Positions 1-8,184 are shown, numbered from the stretch's first letter. The stretch: DNA of 64,000 nucleotides from Nonomuraea deserti (GCF_004348685.1 NZ_SMKO01000022.1:1-64000); one strand, 5' to 3'. Notes: generated by a model not told the origin, from the letters alone. A program made the numbers and translations.

Positions 1-1
1 C

Positions 2-982
2 GAGGGGGCAGGGCGGCACGCGGGCCCGGCGGGCGCGGAGCCGGAATCGCGGGAGGGCCGGGCCACTGAGCAGGTCGACCTGGCGATCATCGCGGTGCCC
101 CCCGCCCACGTGGCGACCGAGCTGCTCGAGCTGCAGCGGCTCCAGGCGGCCAGGTTCTACACCGACGTCGCCAGCGTCAAAGCCGAGCCCATCCACCGGG
201 CCGCGCAGCTCGGCTGCGACCTGTCCGCCTACGTCGCCTCCCACCCGCTCGCCGGCCGCGAGAAGTCCGGCCCGGGGGCGGCGAGGGACGACCTCTTCCT
301 CGGCCGGCCGTGGGCGCTGTGCCCCACGGAGGAGGCCGACCCCGAGGCGAAGGCGGCTGTGCTGCGCCTGATCGAGTTGTGCGGCGCCAACGCGGTCGAG
401 GTCAGCGCCACCGACCACGACCGTGCTGTGGCCGTCGTCTCCCACGCGCCCCACGTCGCGGCCTCCGCCGTGGCCGCGCGCCTGGCCGACGCCACCGATG
501 TCGCCCTCGGCCTGGCCGGGCAGGGCGTGCGCGACGTCACCCGGATCGCGGGCAGCGATCCCGGGCTCTGGCTCGGCATCCTGTCGGGCAACGCCTCCCC
601 GGTCGCCGAGGTGCTGGAAGCCGTCGCGCACGACCTGGCCGACGCGGCGAGCGCGCTGCGGGCCCTGGCCGAGGGCGACGGCACCGCGACCGGCGAGATC
701 ACCCAGCTGCTCAAGCGGGGTGTCGTCGGGCACGATCGCATCCCCGGCAAGCACGGCGGCCCCGCCTCCTCCTACGCCGTCGTCCAGGTCGTCATCGGCG
801 ACCGTCCGGGCCAGCTGGCCCGGCTGTTCCAGGTGTGCGACGAGGTCGGCGTCAACGTCGAGGACGTGCGCCTGGAGCACGCCCCAGGGCTGCCGCTGGG
901 CATCGCCGAGCTGTCGGTGGAGCCCGACGCGGCCGCCACGCTCTCCGAGGCCCTGCGCGAACGCGGCTGGCAGGTTCCCTAG
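2..982 (+). CDS. tyrA: Prephenate dehydrogenase, C-terminal part (5' end outside window)
   Basis: NAD-dependent oxidative decarboxylation of prephenate to 4-hydroxyphenylpyruvate, in tyrosine biosynthesis (cytoplasmic). The frame is open from the first bases of the window, so the gene begins upstream; 326 codons are visible. The visible start holds the end of the Rossmann fold (VDLAIIAVPPAHVATELL, near base 80), then the family motif SHPLAGREKSGPGAA and the all-helical domain (DRAVAVVSHAPHV). The last ~75 residues form an ACT domain (VIGDRPGQLARLFQVC), expected to mediate tyrosine feedback. In many actinobacteria tyrA lies next to cmk and der; here about 4.7 kb of other genes separates them. 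A GTG at 95 could be mistaken for a start, but the Rossmann fold lies across it. Family assignment is secure; the symbol is inferred from family. Confidence 0.88.
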   Translation, partial: EGAGRHAGPAGAEPESREGRATEQVDLAIIAVPPAHVATELLELQRLQAARFYTDVASVKAEPIHRAAQLGCDLSAYVASHPLAGREKSGPGAARDDLFLGRPWALCPTEEADPEAKAAVLRLIELCGANAVEVSATDHDRAVAVVSHAPHVAASAVAARLADATDVALGLAGQGVRDVTRIAGSDPGLWLGILSGNASPVAEVLEAVAHDLADAASALRALAEGDGTATGEITQLLKRGVVGHDRIPGKHGGPASSYAVVQVVIGDRPGQLARLFQVCDEVGVNVEDVRLEHAPGLPLGIAELSVEPDAAATLSEALRERGWQVP

Positions 983-989
983 CCGCCGA

Positions 990-1017
990 TGTCACATCCG
1001 AGCCTCCTCGATCCGTC
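990..1017 (+). promoter_or_regulatory. Putative ECF41-type sigma factor promoter
   Basis: TGTCACA at 990-996 is followed after 17 bases by CGTC at 1014-1017. This resembles the promoter signature described for ECF41 sigma factors (TGTCACA, about 16-17 bases, CGTC), which typically drive oxidoreductase, epimerase or carboxymuconolactone decarboxylase genes. The downstream gene is an FAD oxidoreductase, so the context fits. Transcription would start around 1023, leaving a short leader that contains the ribosome-binding site. No ECF41 gene is in the window, so the regulator would act from elsewhere. Confidence 0.5.
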
Positions 1018-1037
1018 TTCAGGGCGAATCGAGGAGG
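1003..1037 (+). promoter_or_regulatory. Perfect 10-bp inverted repeat covering the ribosome-binding site
   Basis: CCTCCTCGAT (1003-1012) is exactly complementary to ATCGAGGAGG (1028-1037), with a 15-base loop. The right arm contains the Shine-Dalgarno sequence GAGGAGG of the gene starting at 1046. In an mRNA reading through from tyrA the hairpin would hide the ribosome-binding site. In an mRNA starting at the proposed promoter (start near 1023) the left arm would be missing and the site free. Whether it works as RNA or as a DNA operator cannot be told from sequence. Confidence 0.6.
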
Positions 1038-1045
1038 TGAGGAAG

Positions 1046-2194
1046 ATGAGTGACATCCTGGTTCTGGGCGCGGGTTACACCGGCATGGCGGCGGCCGTCA
1101 GGGCCGCCTCCAGAACCCGCCGCGTGGGCGGCAGGGTCACGCTGGTGAACGCCTCACCCACCTTCACCGAGCGGCTGCGGCTGCACCAGACGGCGGCGGG
1201 GCAGTCGCTGGCCGTGCATCCGCTGGAGGAGATCGTCGCGGGCACCGGCATCGACGTCGTGCTGGGCCGGGTCACCGGGCTCGACGCGGAACGCCACGAG
1301 GTACGCCTCGATGACGGGCGTGTGCTCGGCTTCGACAAGCTGATCTACGCGCTCGGCGCCGTCACCGACGCCTCGGTGCCCGGAGTCGACAGCCACGCGT
1401 ACACCTTCGCCGACCACGAGCGGGCCGTACGGCTTTCCGAGCAGCTCGGCTCGCTTCGCAGCGGCACGGTGGTCGTGGTGGGCGGCGGGCTGACCGGCGT
1501 CGAGTCGGCGGCGGAGATCGCCGAGGCGCACCCGCGCCTGCACGTCGTCCTGCTGTCGAGGGAACGGCTCGGCTCCATGATGGGGGAGTGCGCCCGCGCG
1601 CACCTGGATGCGGTGCTGGAGCGGCTCGGCGTCGAGGTGCGCACCGGCGTGGAGGTCCGCAAGGTCCTGCCGGACGCCGTCGAACTGGTCGGCGGAGAGC
1701 TGATCCACTCCGACGCGACGCTCTGGACGGCCGGCACCAGGGGCCTGCCCCTGGCCGCCGGGTCCGGGCTGAGCGTGGACACCCGTGACAGGATCGTGGT
1801 GGACTCGGTGCTCCGCTCGGTGTCACACCCCGACGTGTACGCCGTCGGCGACGCCGCCGCGGTCACCCAGAAGTTCGGGGTGCTGCACGGCACCTGCCAG
1901 GGCGGCATCCCCACCGCCCTGCACGCGGCCGACTCGCTGGCCGCCACCCTGCGAGGGAAGACCCCGAAACAGTTCAGGTTCGGATATATCCACCAGCCGG
2001 TCAGCCTGGGACGGAAGGACGCCGTCATCCAGTTCACCCGGCCGGACGACAGCCCCCGCCGGTGGTATCTGAAGGGACGGCTCGCCGTCGCCTACAAGGA
2101 GGCGGTCAGCAGCAGCCCGCTGCCGACGTACTGGCTGCTCAAACGCGGGCTCGTGCCCGTCAGGGCGTTCGCGCTGAGCGCAGGGCTCCCGTGA
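1046..2194 (+). CDS. FAD-dependent NAD(P)H oxidoreductase (NDH-2-like)
   Basis: A 382-residue pyridine nucleotide-disulfide oxidoreductase-type flavoprotein. It has an N-terminal FAD-binding GxGxxG (LGAGYTGMAAA, residues 7-17), a second dinucleotide fold (VVVGGGLTGVESAAEIAE, about 143-160) for NAD(P)H, and the C-terminal FAD motif VYAVGDAAAV. The redox-active CxxxxC pair of disulfide reductases is absent, which points to type II NADH dehydrogenase or similar electron-transfer enzymes. Start ATG 1046 is chosen because GAGGAGGTGAGG lies just upstream; an in-frame ATG at 989 lacks such a site. It sits 63 bases after tyrA with its own putative promoter. Substrate unknown; single oxidoreductases of this kind are common targets of ECF41 sigma factors. 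Confidence 0.82.
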   Translation: MSDILVLGAGYTGMAAAVRAASRTRRVGGRVTLVNASPTFTERLRLHQTAAGQSLAVHPLEEIVAGTGIDVVLGRVTGLDAERHEVRLDDGRVLGFDKLIYALGAVTDASVPGVDSHAYTFADHERAVRLSEQLGSLRSGTVVVVGGGLTGVESAAEIAEAHPRLHVVLLSRERLGSMMGECARAHLDAVLERLGVEVRTGVEVRKVLPDAVELVGGELIHSDATLWTAGTRGLPLAAGSGLSVDTRDRIVVDSVLRSVSHPDVYAVGDAAAVTQKFGVLHGTCQGGIPTALHAADSLAATLRGKTPKQFRFGYIHQPVSLGRKDAVIQFTRPDDSPRRWYLKGRLAVAYKEAVSSSPLPTYWLLKRGLVPVRAFALSAGLP

Positions 2195-2251
2195 GACGTG
2201 AGCGGCGCGGCGGGCGGGACCCCCAGTCCCCGCCCGCCGCGTCCCAGCGAG

Positions 2252-2446
2252 TCAGCGTTTGGTGACGGCCTCGCTCACGGCGTTCGGGCCGTCGTACTGG
2301 CGGTCGGGCATGGCCTCCAGGGCTTCGACGATGTCCTTGCTCGCGTTGTGGTCGCGCGCGGCCTTGATCAGATCGGCCTTGTTGGCCGGGTAGTCGACGC
2401 CACCCAGGTGTTTCTGCAGGTCGATCGGGTTAGGTGCGGTACTCAT
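2252..2446 (-). CDS. DUF2795 family small protein
   Basis: A 64-residue soluble protein. The sequence (IDLQKHLGGVDYPANKADL, then ALEAMPDRQYDGPNAVSEAV) matches the DUF2795 pattern, a small helical domain common in actinobacteria and often described as stress-associated; its function is not established. Start ATG at 2446; the gene lies 47 bases downstream of the glycosyltransferase stop on the same strand and could be co-transcribed with it. It converges with the oxidoreductase gene ending at 2194. Confidence 0.75.
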   Translation of the reverse strand: MSTAPNPIDLQKHLGGVDYPANKADLIKAARDHNASKDIVEALEAMPDRQYDGPNAVSEAVTKR

Positions 2447-2493
2447 GACCGCCTGCTGCCCCCGTTCCGCGAGACGTAACCGCACGCCCGTGC

Positions 2494-3342
2494 TCAGCCG
2501 CCGGCCCGTTCCAGCCGCCGTCGTGCCCGCTCCACGGCACGTGGCAAACCCCGTCTGTCCGCCAGCGCTCCTGGAAGGCGCGGTACGGCCGTGCGCAGCC
2601 CTTCCCACCCGGCGGGTCCCGCACGCAGGGCGTCGAGCGCCCGCCTTGCCACCACAGGCCACGGGCGGCGCAACACCGCGGTCAGCACGGCGTTGCGCAG
2701 GGCCAGCGCCTGCCTGCCGCGCGGGTCCTTGGCAGGCGACGGGTGGTGGTGGGCCACGACGTCGTCCACGTACGCCAGCCCCCATCCCTTCGCGGCCAGG
2801 TCGACCGCCAGGCGCTCCTCCTCGCCGAAGAAGAAGATCACGTCGTCGAAGCCGCCCGCCTCCAGGAACGCGTCCCTGCGCACCACCGCCCCGCACGCCA
2901 GGAACCCCAGCACGCTCGGCCCCGGCAGGTCGGGCTCCATGCCGAGCGGCGATTGCCGCATCAGCTCCGACACCGGATCCAGCCGCTCCTCGGGGCCCAC
3001 CAGCACGCGCGCGCCGAGCACGGCCAGCCGGGGATGGGCGTCCAGCACGTCGGCGGCCCGCTCCAGCGCTCCAGGCGCCCACCAGGAGTCGTCGTCGGCG
3101 AAGGCCACGTACGGCGTTCCGGCCATCCGCACGCCCAGGTTGCGGCCGGGCGCGCCGAGATTGGCACCCGGCTCGACCAGCAGGACGTCGGGGAAGTGGC
3201 GGCGCACGAACCAGGCCGTACCGTCGGTGGAGCCGTTGTCCACGAGGATCACCGGCCGCGGGTGCATCGGGAGGGATCGGGCCAGTGCCCGAAGCCTGTC
3301 CTTGCTGGCCACGACGACTGTGACGCGTGCTCCGTCTGTCAC
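2494..3342 (-). CDS. Family 2 glycosyltransferase
   Basis: A 282-residue GT-A fold inverting glycosyltransferase. The N-terminus has the typical VTVVVASKDR strand, then LVDNGSTDGTAWF and the metal-binding acidic cluster AFADDDSWW. A second acidic patch (FFFGEEERLAVDLAAKGW) is the usual acceptor-side motif of GT2 rhamnosyl- or galactofuranosyl-like enzymes. No membrane segment is visible, so it is cytoplasmic or peripheral. GTG start at 3342. Donor and acceptor cannot be deduced; no polysaccharide genes lie beside it. The product lies in the same orientation as the DUF2795 gene. Confidence 0.82.
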   Translation of the reverse strand: MTDGARVTVVVASKDRLRALARSLPMHPRPVILVDNGSTDGTAWFVRRHFPDVLLVEPGANLGAPGRNLGVRMAGTPYVAFADDDSWWAPGALERAADVLDAHPRLAVLGARVLVGPEERLDPVSELMRQSPLGMEPDLPGPSVLGFLACGAVVRRDAFLEAGGFDDVIFFFGEEERLAVDLAAKGWGLAYVDDVVAHHHPSPAKDPRGRQALALRNAVLTAVLRRPWPVVARRALDALRAGPAGWEGLRTAVPRLPGALADRRGLPRAVERARRRLERAGG

Positions 3343-3425
3343 AAGAGGTCACTTACCGGGGCGGCGGCCGTTAGTCCTGCCGCGCCCGGCCCGCCGCTCG
3401 GTCGGTCACCCCCCTTCAGGTGAGC

Positions 3426-4136
3426 TCACTGTTTCGGGATGCGCTGGGTGATGGCGTGTTCGAAACCGTCGAGGATGGCGTGCAGGCCGAACTCCTGGGT
3501 CGTGGTGGCCGAAGGGGTGGCATGGGTGGTGGCGAGCAGCGGGAACCGGTCGGCGTTGAGGAGGAGCAGGTCGCGCATGATCGGGGCGGCGTCGCCGTCT
3601 GTCCAGATCTGGGTGCCGGGGGTGGCGGCCGCGTGGGTGGCGCGGATGTGGTTGGACACCAGCATGATCGCGTCCAGGCGTTCGGGTTCGGTCAGGGGGG
3701 TGTCGGCCAGGGCGCTGAGGGCGCTTTCCGGCCACGCGGTCTCGCGCGGGCCCATCACGCGGTCGCCCGTGGTGACCGACGGCAGCCAGGGGTGGAGCCG
3801 CCAGGCCGCGGAGAGCTCGCGGGCGTACTCTTCCAGCTTGGCCCGCCATCCGGCGACCCCGCTCAGCCGGGGGGCTGCGCCGACCGCGGCCTCGATCATG
3901 ACGGCGATCAACTCGGCCTTGTCGTTGACGTAGCGGTACAGGGCCATCTTGGTGAAGCCGAGCTCGGCGGCGATGCGCTGCATGGAGACCGCCTCCAGCC
4001 CCTCGGCGTCGGCGACCTGCACGGCGGTTTCGGCGATCTGGGCGACGTCGAAGGCGGGCCTGGGGCCTCTGCTGGGCGGTTTCCTGAGGCCCCACAGCAG
4101 TTCGGCCAATGCTTTCGGATCCTCGTTGGCCGACAT
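3426..4136 (-). CDS. TetR-family transcriptional regulator
   Basis: A 236-residue repressor-like protein. The N-terminal helix-turn-helix is clear (AETAVQVADAEGLEAVSMQ, IAAELGFTKMALYRYVNDK, about residues 35-75); the rest is a TetR_C-type ligand-binding domain. ATG 4136 is preferred because AGGGAGGG lies 6-7 bases upstream; an ATG at 4157 and a GTG at 4184 are in frame but would overlap the probable operator. Divergently transcribed from the reductase gene at 4232 across a 95-base gap that contains an inverted repeat, so it most likely represses itself and that reductase. Inducer unknown. Confidence 0.85.
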   Translation of the reverse strand: MSANEDPKALAELLWGLRKPPSRGPRPAFDVAQIAETAVQVADAEGLEAVSMQRIAAELGFTKMALYRYVNDKAELIAVMIEAAVGAAPRLSGVAGWRAKLEEYARELSAAWRLHPWLPSVTTGDRVMGPRETAWPESALSALADTPLTEPERLDAIMLVSNHIRATHAAATPGTQIWTDGDAAPIMRDLLLLNADRFPLLATTHATPSATTTQEFGLHAILDGFEHAITQRIPKQ

Positions 4137-4166
4137 CGCCGCCCTCCCTCTTGCCATGCTCCGTGA

Positions 4167-4187
4167 ACTGTATCTATCGTACACAGT
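4167..4187. promoter_or_regulatory. Putative TetR operator
   Basis: ACTGT (4167-4171) and ACAGT (4183-4187) form an inverted repeat spaced by 11 bases in the gap between the divergent TetR gene and the reductase gene. Size and place fit a TetR-family operator. Only the outer five bases of each arm are symmetric, so the call rests mostly on position. Confidence 0.45.
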
Positions 4188-4231
4188 GTCCGCAAGAAAC
4201 AGTTTACCTCCGAGAGGCAGAGAAAACGATC

Positions 4232-4879
4232 ATGGGTAAGCTCCGCGTCCACAACTTCACGATCTCGCTGGACGGCTTCGGCACCGGCGAGGGCCAGGCC
4301 GCCGATGCCCCGTTCGGCCACGCCGGCGAGCGCATCCACGACTGGATGTTCGCCACCAGGTACTGGCACGAGATGGGCGGCGGCAGCGGTGGGAGTGCCG
4401 GCGCCGACAACGCTTTCGCCGTGATGCACGGTCGCGGCATCGGCGCCGAGATCATGGGCGCCGGCAAGTTCGGCCCGCCCGGCTGGCAGGACGACCCCGG
4501 CTACAAGGGCGCGTGGGGGCCCAACCCGCCCTTCCACACGCCGGTCTTCGTGCTCACCCACCGGCCGCGGCCATCGATCGAGATGAAGGGCGGCACCACG
4601 TTCCACTTCCTCGACGCCGCACCCGCCGAGGCGCTCAAGATCGCCTTGGAGGCGGCCGGCGGCCAGGACGTGCGCCTCGGCGGCGGGCCGTCCGTCATCC
4701 GCGACTTTCTCACCGAAGGGCTGGTCGATCACATGCACGTCGTCCAGGTCCCGATCCTGCTCGGCCGCGGCGTCCGGCTCTGGGACGGCCTGGAGTCGCT
4801 GGAGGAGGCGTACCACATCGAGGCGGTCTCCACGCCTTCCGGCGTCACCCACCTGACCTTCACCGCCAAGAGCCGGTGA
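4232..4879 (+). CDS. Dihydrofolate reductase-family (RibD C-terminal-like) reductase
   Basis: A 215-residue protein of the DHFR/RibD_C superfamily: it begins with the strand KLRVHNFTISLDGFGTGEGQ, carries a central strand/turn AFAVMHGRGI and FHTPVFVLTHRPRPS, and a nucleotide-binding GGGPSVIRDFL followed by DHMHVVQVPILLGRGVRLW. These are the signatures of NADPH-dependent RibD-like reductases that are widespread in actinobacteria; the physiological substrate is unknown and it is not expected to be the housekeeping DHFR. Start ATG 4232. Divergent from, and likely controlled by, the TetR regulator. The cysteine-dioxygenase-like gene follows 36 bases later. Confidence 0.8.
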   Translation: MGKLRVHNFTISLDGFGTGEGQAADAPFGHAGERIHDWMFATRYWHEMGGGSGGSAGADNAFAVMHGRGIGAEIMGAGKFGPPGWQDDPGYKGAWGPNPPFHTPVFVLTHRPRPSIEMKGGTTFHFLDAAPAEALKIALEAAGGQDVRLGGGPSVIRDFLTEGLVDHMHVVQVPILLGRGVRLWDGLESLEEAYHIEAVSTPSGVTHLTFTAKSR

Positions 4880-4915
4880 CCGCGACCGCGACCGAGTCGT
4901 AGGGAAGTGGAGACC

Positions 4916-5470
4916 ATGGACACCTTCATCAAGGACGTGACGTCGCTGGTCAGCGGCATCGACGACGAGTACGAGCTCACGAATCAGATCGCGGCCCGGT
5001 TGTCCGACCTGCTGGCCGGCGACTACCGCCTACCCCGGAAGTTCACCCGGGCGTCGGACGAGCACCATGTCACGTACCCGCTGTACATCGCCCCCGACGC
5101 CAGCTGGTCGCTCGCGTGCGTCGTCTGGAACGTAGGCCAGCGCACACCCGTGCACGGACACGAGACATGGGGTGTCGCCGGGATCTACTCGGGGGCCGAA
5201 CGCGAGTTCCGCTACGTCAAGCCCGCGGCGTCCGAGCAGGGCAGGCCCCTGACGCCGGCCGGAGAGCAGGTGTGGGAACGCGGGCAGGTCACCGTGTGCT
5301 GTACGACCGACGACGACGTCCACGCCGTCACAGCCCTCGGCGACCAGCCCACCGTCGGGATCCACGTCTACGGAGGCGACATCGGCACCATCAGCCGGCG
5401 GTTGTACGATCCAGCCACTGGAGCGGTCCGGTGGTTCGTCTCCGGCTGGGACAGCCCGGCAGACGCATGA
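4916..5470 (+). CDS. Cysteine dioxygenase type I-like cupin protein
   Basis: A 184-residue cupin resembling thiol dioxygenases. The metal-binding pattern is visible: VHGHETWGVAGIYSG gives the HxH...E-type ligands of cupin motif 1, and DDDVHAVTALGDQPTVGIHVYGGD supplies the later histidine. Such enzymes use Fe(II) and O2 to oxidise cysteine or related thiols to sulfinates. ATG 4916 is taken as start with GGGAAG upstream; an in-frame GTG at 4907 is the alternative. Probably in one transcript with the reductase upstream (36-base gap). Substrate not provable from sequence. Confidence 0.72.
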   Translation: MDTFIKDVTSLVSGIDDEYELTNQIAARLSDLLAGDYRLPRKFTRASDEHHVTYPLYIAPDASWSLACVVWNVGQRTPVHGHETWGVAGIYSGAEREFRYVKPAASEQGRPLTPAGEQVWERGQVTVCCTTDDDVHAVTALGDQPTVGIHVYGGDIGTISRRLYDPATGAVRWFVSGWDSPADA

Positions 5471-5477
5471 GAGCGCC

Positions 5478-5520
5478 CGGCCCTTCCGGCCCTTCTGGTC
5501 CTCTCCGGCCCTTCCGGCCC
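5478..5520 (+). repeat. Imperfect 9-bp tandem repeat (CGGCCCTTC)
   Basis: About five imperfect copies of CGGCCCTTC lie just behind the stop of the dioxygenase-like gene, in a 279-base non-coding gap ahead of cmk. No convincing gene was found in the gap. The repeat may be neutral slippage; no protein or RNA role is visible. Confidence 0.5.
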
Positions 5521-5749
5521 TCGCGCCGTTCGCGGACGGATCCAGGCCCACCTCGTCGCCCAGCTCCGGCCAGGACCCCGGCCATGTGCTCGCCGGCCTG
5601 AGACGCGGGTGACGCTCCCGCGGGAGCGGTCGCCGCCCCGCACCCGCCGGCCAGGGGGCGCCCGGCTCGTATGGAAGCTGGATCGCCGACCGAGCCGGAG
5701 GCTGTAGCCTCTTCAGGTCGGGTGGAACAAACGTGAAGAAGGAGAGACC

Positions 5750-6448
5750 GTGACCGGTCTGGTCGTCGCCATGGACGGCCCTTCGGGGTCGGGCAAGTCG
5801 AGCGTCTCGCGCGGAGTGGCCCGCGCGCTGGGCCTGCGATACCTCGACACCGGGGCGATGTACCGCGCGATGACCTGGTGGATGCTCCGGCAGGGCGTCG
5901 ACCTGGCCGACCCCGGCGCGATCGCGGCCCGCTGCGGCGAGCCGCTGATCGTCTCCGGCACCGACCCCGACAGCCCGGCGATCCATGTCGACGAGGTCGA
6001 CGTCGCGGGGCCGATCAGGGAGGCCGACGTCACCGGCGCCGTCTCCGTCGTCGCCGCCGTCCCAGAGGTGCGCGCCCGCCTGGTCGCGCGGCAGCGGGAA
6101 ATCATCGGCGCCGGCGGCATCGTGGTCGAGGGCCGCGACATCGGCACGGTCGTCTGCCCCGGTGCCGCCGTCAAGATCTACCTGACGGCCAGCGCCGAGG
6201 CCCGCGCCCTGCGGCGCAGCGCGGAGCTGGCCGGCTCGACCGTCCGGGCGCAGCAGGAGGCCATGGCCAGGCGTGACACCATCGACTCGACACGTAAGGC
6301 CGACCCACTCTCGATGGCGGATGGCGCCGTCGAGCTCGACACCACCGCGATGAGCCTCGACGAGGTCATCGCGGAGGTGCTGAGACTGGTCGCCGAGCAG
6401 ACGGGCCCTGGCGGGCCCGGCGGCGACCGCATTCGCGAGCGCACCTGA
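5750..6448 (+). CDS. cmk: Cytidylate kinase
   Basis: ATP-dependent phosphorylation of CMP/dCMP in pyrimidine nucleotide metabolism (cytoplasm). The 232-residue product has the P-loop GPSGSGKSSVSRG (residues 9-21), the CMP-binding segment RYLDTGAMYRAMTWW, and the family motif VEGRDIGTVVCPGA. The C-terminal LID-like region with RRDTIDSTRKADPLSMADGA is typical. Starts at GTG 5750 after GAAGGAGAG. It precedes der by 35 bases, the usual actinobacterial order, and the two are almost certainly co-transcribed. Confidence 0.95.
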   Translation: MTGLVVAMDGPSGSGKSSVSRGVARALGLRYLDTGAMYRAMTWWMLRQGVDLADPGAIAARCGEPLIVSGTDPDSPAIHVDEVDVAGPIREADVTGAVSVVAAVPEVRARLVARQREIIGAGGIVVEGRDIGTVVCPGAAVKIYLTASAEARALRRSAELAGSTVRAQQEAMARRDTIDSTRKADPLSMADGAVELDTTAMSLDEVIAEVLRLVAEQTGPGGPGGDRIRERT

Positions 6449-6483
6449 CGAGCAGGTGCGGTACTCACTAAGGACGAAACATC

Positions 6484-7875
6484 GTGTCAACGGGGGATTG
6501 GGTCGAGGCCGACCTCGACGATCTTGAGATCACCGAGCACGGCGACGCCGTGCCGCTGCCGGTCGTCGCCATCGTGGGGCGGCCGAACGTCGGCAAGTCC
6601 ACGCTGGTCAACCGCATCATCGGCCGCCGCGAGGCGGTCGTCGAGGATGTGCCGGGCGTCACCCGCGACCGCGTCACCTACGAAGCCAACTGGCGCGGCC
6701 GCCGCTTCACCGTGGTCGACACCGGAGGGTGGGACCCTGACGCGACCGGCATGAACCTGCGCATCGCCGAGCAGGCCCAGATCGCGGCCGAGCTGGCCGA
6801 CGTGATCGTGTTCGTGGTCGACACCACCGTCGGCGCGACCGACGCCGACGAGACCGTGGGCTCGGTCCTGCGGCAGTCGGGCAAGCCGGTCATCCTGGCC
6901 GCCAACAAGGTCGACAACCAGCAGCTGGAGCTGGAGGCCGCCGCGCTGTGGTCGCTCGGCCTCGGCGAGCCCTACCCCGTCTCCGCCCTGCACGGCCGCT
7001 CCAGCGGCGACCTGCTCGACGTGGTGCTCGACGCGCTGCCGGAGACGCCCGAGATGACGTTCGGGGCCGAGCGCGGGCCCGCCCGCGTCGCCCTGCTCGG
7101 CAAGCCCAACGTCGGCAAGTCCTCCCTGCTCAACAAGCTGGCGGGAGAGGAGCGGGTCCTGGTCGACCCGATGGCCGGCACCACCCGCGATCCGGTCGAC
7201 GAGCTGGTCGAGCTGGGCGGGCGCACCTGGCGCTTCGTCGACACGGCCGGCATCCGGCGGCGCGACCGCGAGCTGCAGGGCGCCGACTTCTACGCCGCCA
7301 TGCGCACGCGCGCCGCCCTGGAGCGCACCGAGGTGGCGATCGTGCTGATCGATGCCAGCCAGCCGCTCACCGAGCAGGATCTCCGCATCATCGGCCTGGT
7401 CATCGAGTCGGGCCGGGCAATGGTGGTCGCCTTCAACAAGTGGGACCTGGTCGACGAGGACCGCCGCTATTACCTGGAGAAGGAGATCGACCGGCAGCTC
7501 GTACGCACTCCGTGGGCGCTGCGCGTCAACATCTCCGCCAAGACGGGGCGGCACGTCGACCGGCTGGTCCCCGCGCTGGAGAAGGCGCTCGACTCGTGGT
7601 CCACGCGGGTGCCCACGGCCCGGCTCAACGCGTTCCTGACCGAGCTGGTGCAGCAGACGCCGCCGCCGGTGCGCGGCGGCAAGCAGCCGAAGATCCTCTT
7701 CGCCACGCAGGCTTCAGTTGAGCCGCCCAAGTTCGTGCTGTTCACCTCGGGCTGGCTGGAAGACACCTACCGCCGCTTCGTCGAGCGCCGCATCCGCGAG
7801 GAGTTCGGCTTCGCCGGGTCGCCGATCGAGGTCACGATGAAGATCCGGGAGAAGCGCTCGAAAAAGGACCGATAG
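6484..7875 (+). CDS. der: Ribosome-biogenesis GTPase Der (EngA)
   Basis: Essential GTPase with two tandem G domains, involved in 50S subunit assembly. In the 463-residue product the first G domain has [14 protein letters not shown] and NKVD; the second has [14 protein letters not shown] and NKWD. The C-terminal KH-like domain (about residues 355-450) ends with a basic tail ([11 protein letters not shown]). A short acidic N-terminal extension precedes the first G1 motif. GTG start at 6484. Followed by a strong hairpin that should end the cmk-der transcript. Confidence 0.96.
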   Translation: MSTGDWVEADLDDLEITEHGDAVPLPVVAIVGRPNVGKSTLVNRIIGRREAVVEDVPGVTRDRVTYEANWRGRRFTVVDTGGWDPDATGMNLRIAEQAQIAAELADVIVFVVDTTVGATDADETVGSVLRQSGKPVILAANKVDNQQLELEAAALWSLGLGEPYPVSALHGRSSGDLLDVVLDALPETPEMTFGAERGPARVALLGKPNVGKSSLLNKLAGEERVLVDPMAGTTRDPVDELVELGGRTWRFVDTAGIRRRDRELQGADFYAAMRTRAALERTEVAIVLIDASQPLTEQDLRIIGLVIESGRAMVVAFNKWDLVDEDRRYYLEKEIDRQLVRTPWALRVNISAKTGRHVDRLVPALEKALDSWSTRVPTARLNAFLTELVQQTPPPVRGGKQPKILFATQASVEPPKFVLFTSGWLEDTYRRFVERRIREEFGFAGSPIEVTMKIREKRSKKDR

Positions 7876-7881
7876 CGCGTT

Positions 7882-7908
7882 GGGGGCGGCAAAGGTTTTG
7901 CCGTCCCC
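7882..7908 (+). terminator. Hairpin terminator after der
   Basis: GGGGGCGGCAAA (7882-7893) pairs with TTTGCCGTCCCC (7897-7908), a 12-bp stem with one G-U pair and a 3-base loop, 7 bases after the der stop. No U-tract follows, as is common in high-GC actinobacteria. Its right arm overlaps the -35 element of the next promoter. Confidence 0.75.
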
Positions 7909-7926
7909 TCCACGAGCTCGTAGGAT
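7898..7926 (+). promoter_or_regulatory. Promoter of the aspS T-box transcript
   Basis: TTGCCG (7898-7903) and TAGGAT (7921-7926) are separated by 17 bases, close to the vegetative -35/-10 consensus. Transcription would begin near 7933, just ahead of the T-box Stem I. The -35 hexamer lies inside the der terminator hairpin. Confidence 0.6.
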
Positions 7927-7940
7927 ATACCGCAAACGAC

Positions 7941-8150
7941 GACGGAGACGAGTAGCCGAGGTCCCGCACGGGCCGAGAGAGCCGCCGGCAGCTGTGAGGG
8001 CGGTCCCGTGCCCCTCCGGCGAAGACACTCCCGAGTGCGGGGAGGAAATGCCCCGCCGCCTGACCCCCGTCACCGGGTCATCGAGGCCGCCCCGACCAGG
8101 GGCGGCGAAAGTGCGGTGGCACCGGGAGTTCCCTTCTCCCCCGCACTCCC
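7941..8150 (+). promoter_or_regulatory. T-box riboswitch, apparent Asp (GAC) specifier
   Basis: The 5' leader of the aspartyl-tRNA synthetase gene carries T-box landmarks. Stem I has the S-turn pair AGTA (7951-7954) and GAA (8021-8023), the flanking helix GCCGAGG with CCTCCGGC, and the GAGAGAGCC segment near 7975. Directly after GAA comes GAC (8024-8026), then ACTCCC; this is where the specifier codon lies in actinobacterial ileS T-boxes, so the sensed tRNA should be tRNA-Asp. The antiterminator-type domain is nearly ideal: GTGCGG (8111-8116), bulge TGGCACC (8117-8123), GGGAG/CTCCC (8124-8128/8136-8140) and CCGCAC (8141-8146). TGGC in the bulge would pair with a GCCA 3' end, and tRNA-Asp has discriminator G. 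No U-tract follows, so control is probably translational; the partner that would hide the GAAGGAG at 8173-8179 was not resolved. Confidence 0.85.
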
Positions 8151-8184
8151 AAGGGATCATGCATTTCCTCATGAAGGAGCTGTG

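Noticed and set aside
95..982. Start of tyrA at GTG 95
   Set aside because: The Rossmann-fold segment VDLAIIAVPP crosses it and the frame is open to the window edge; the true start lies outside.
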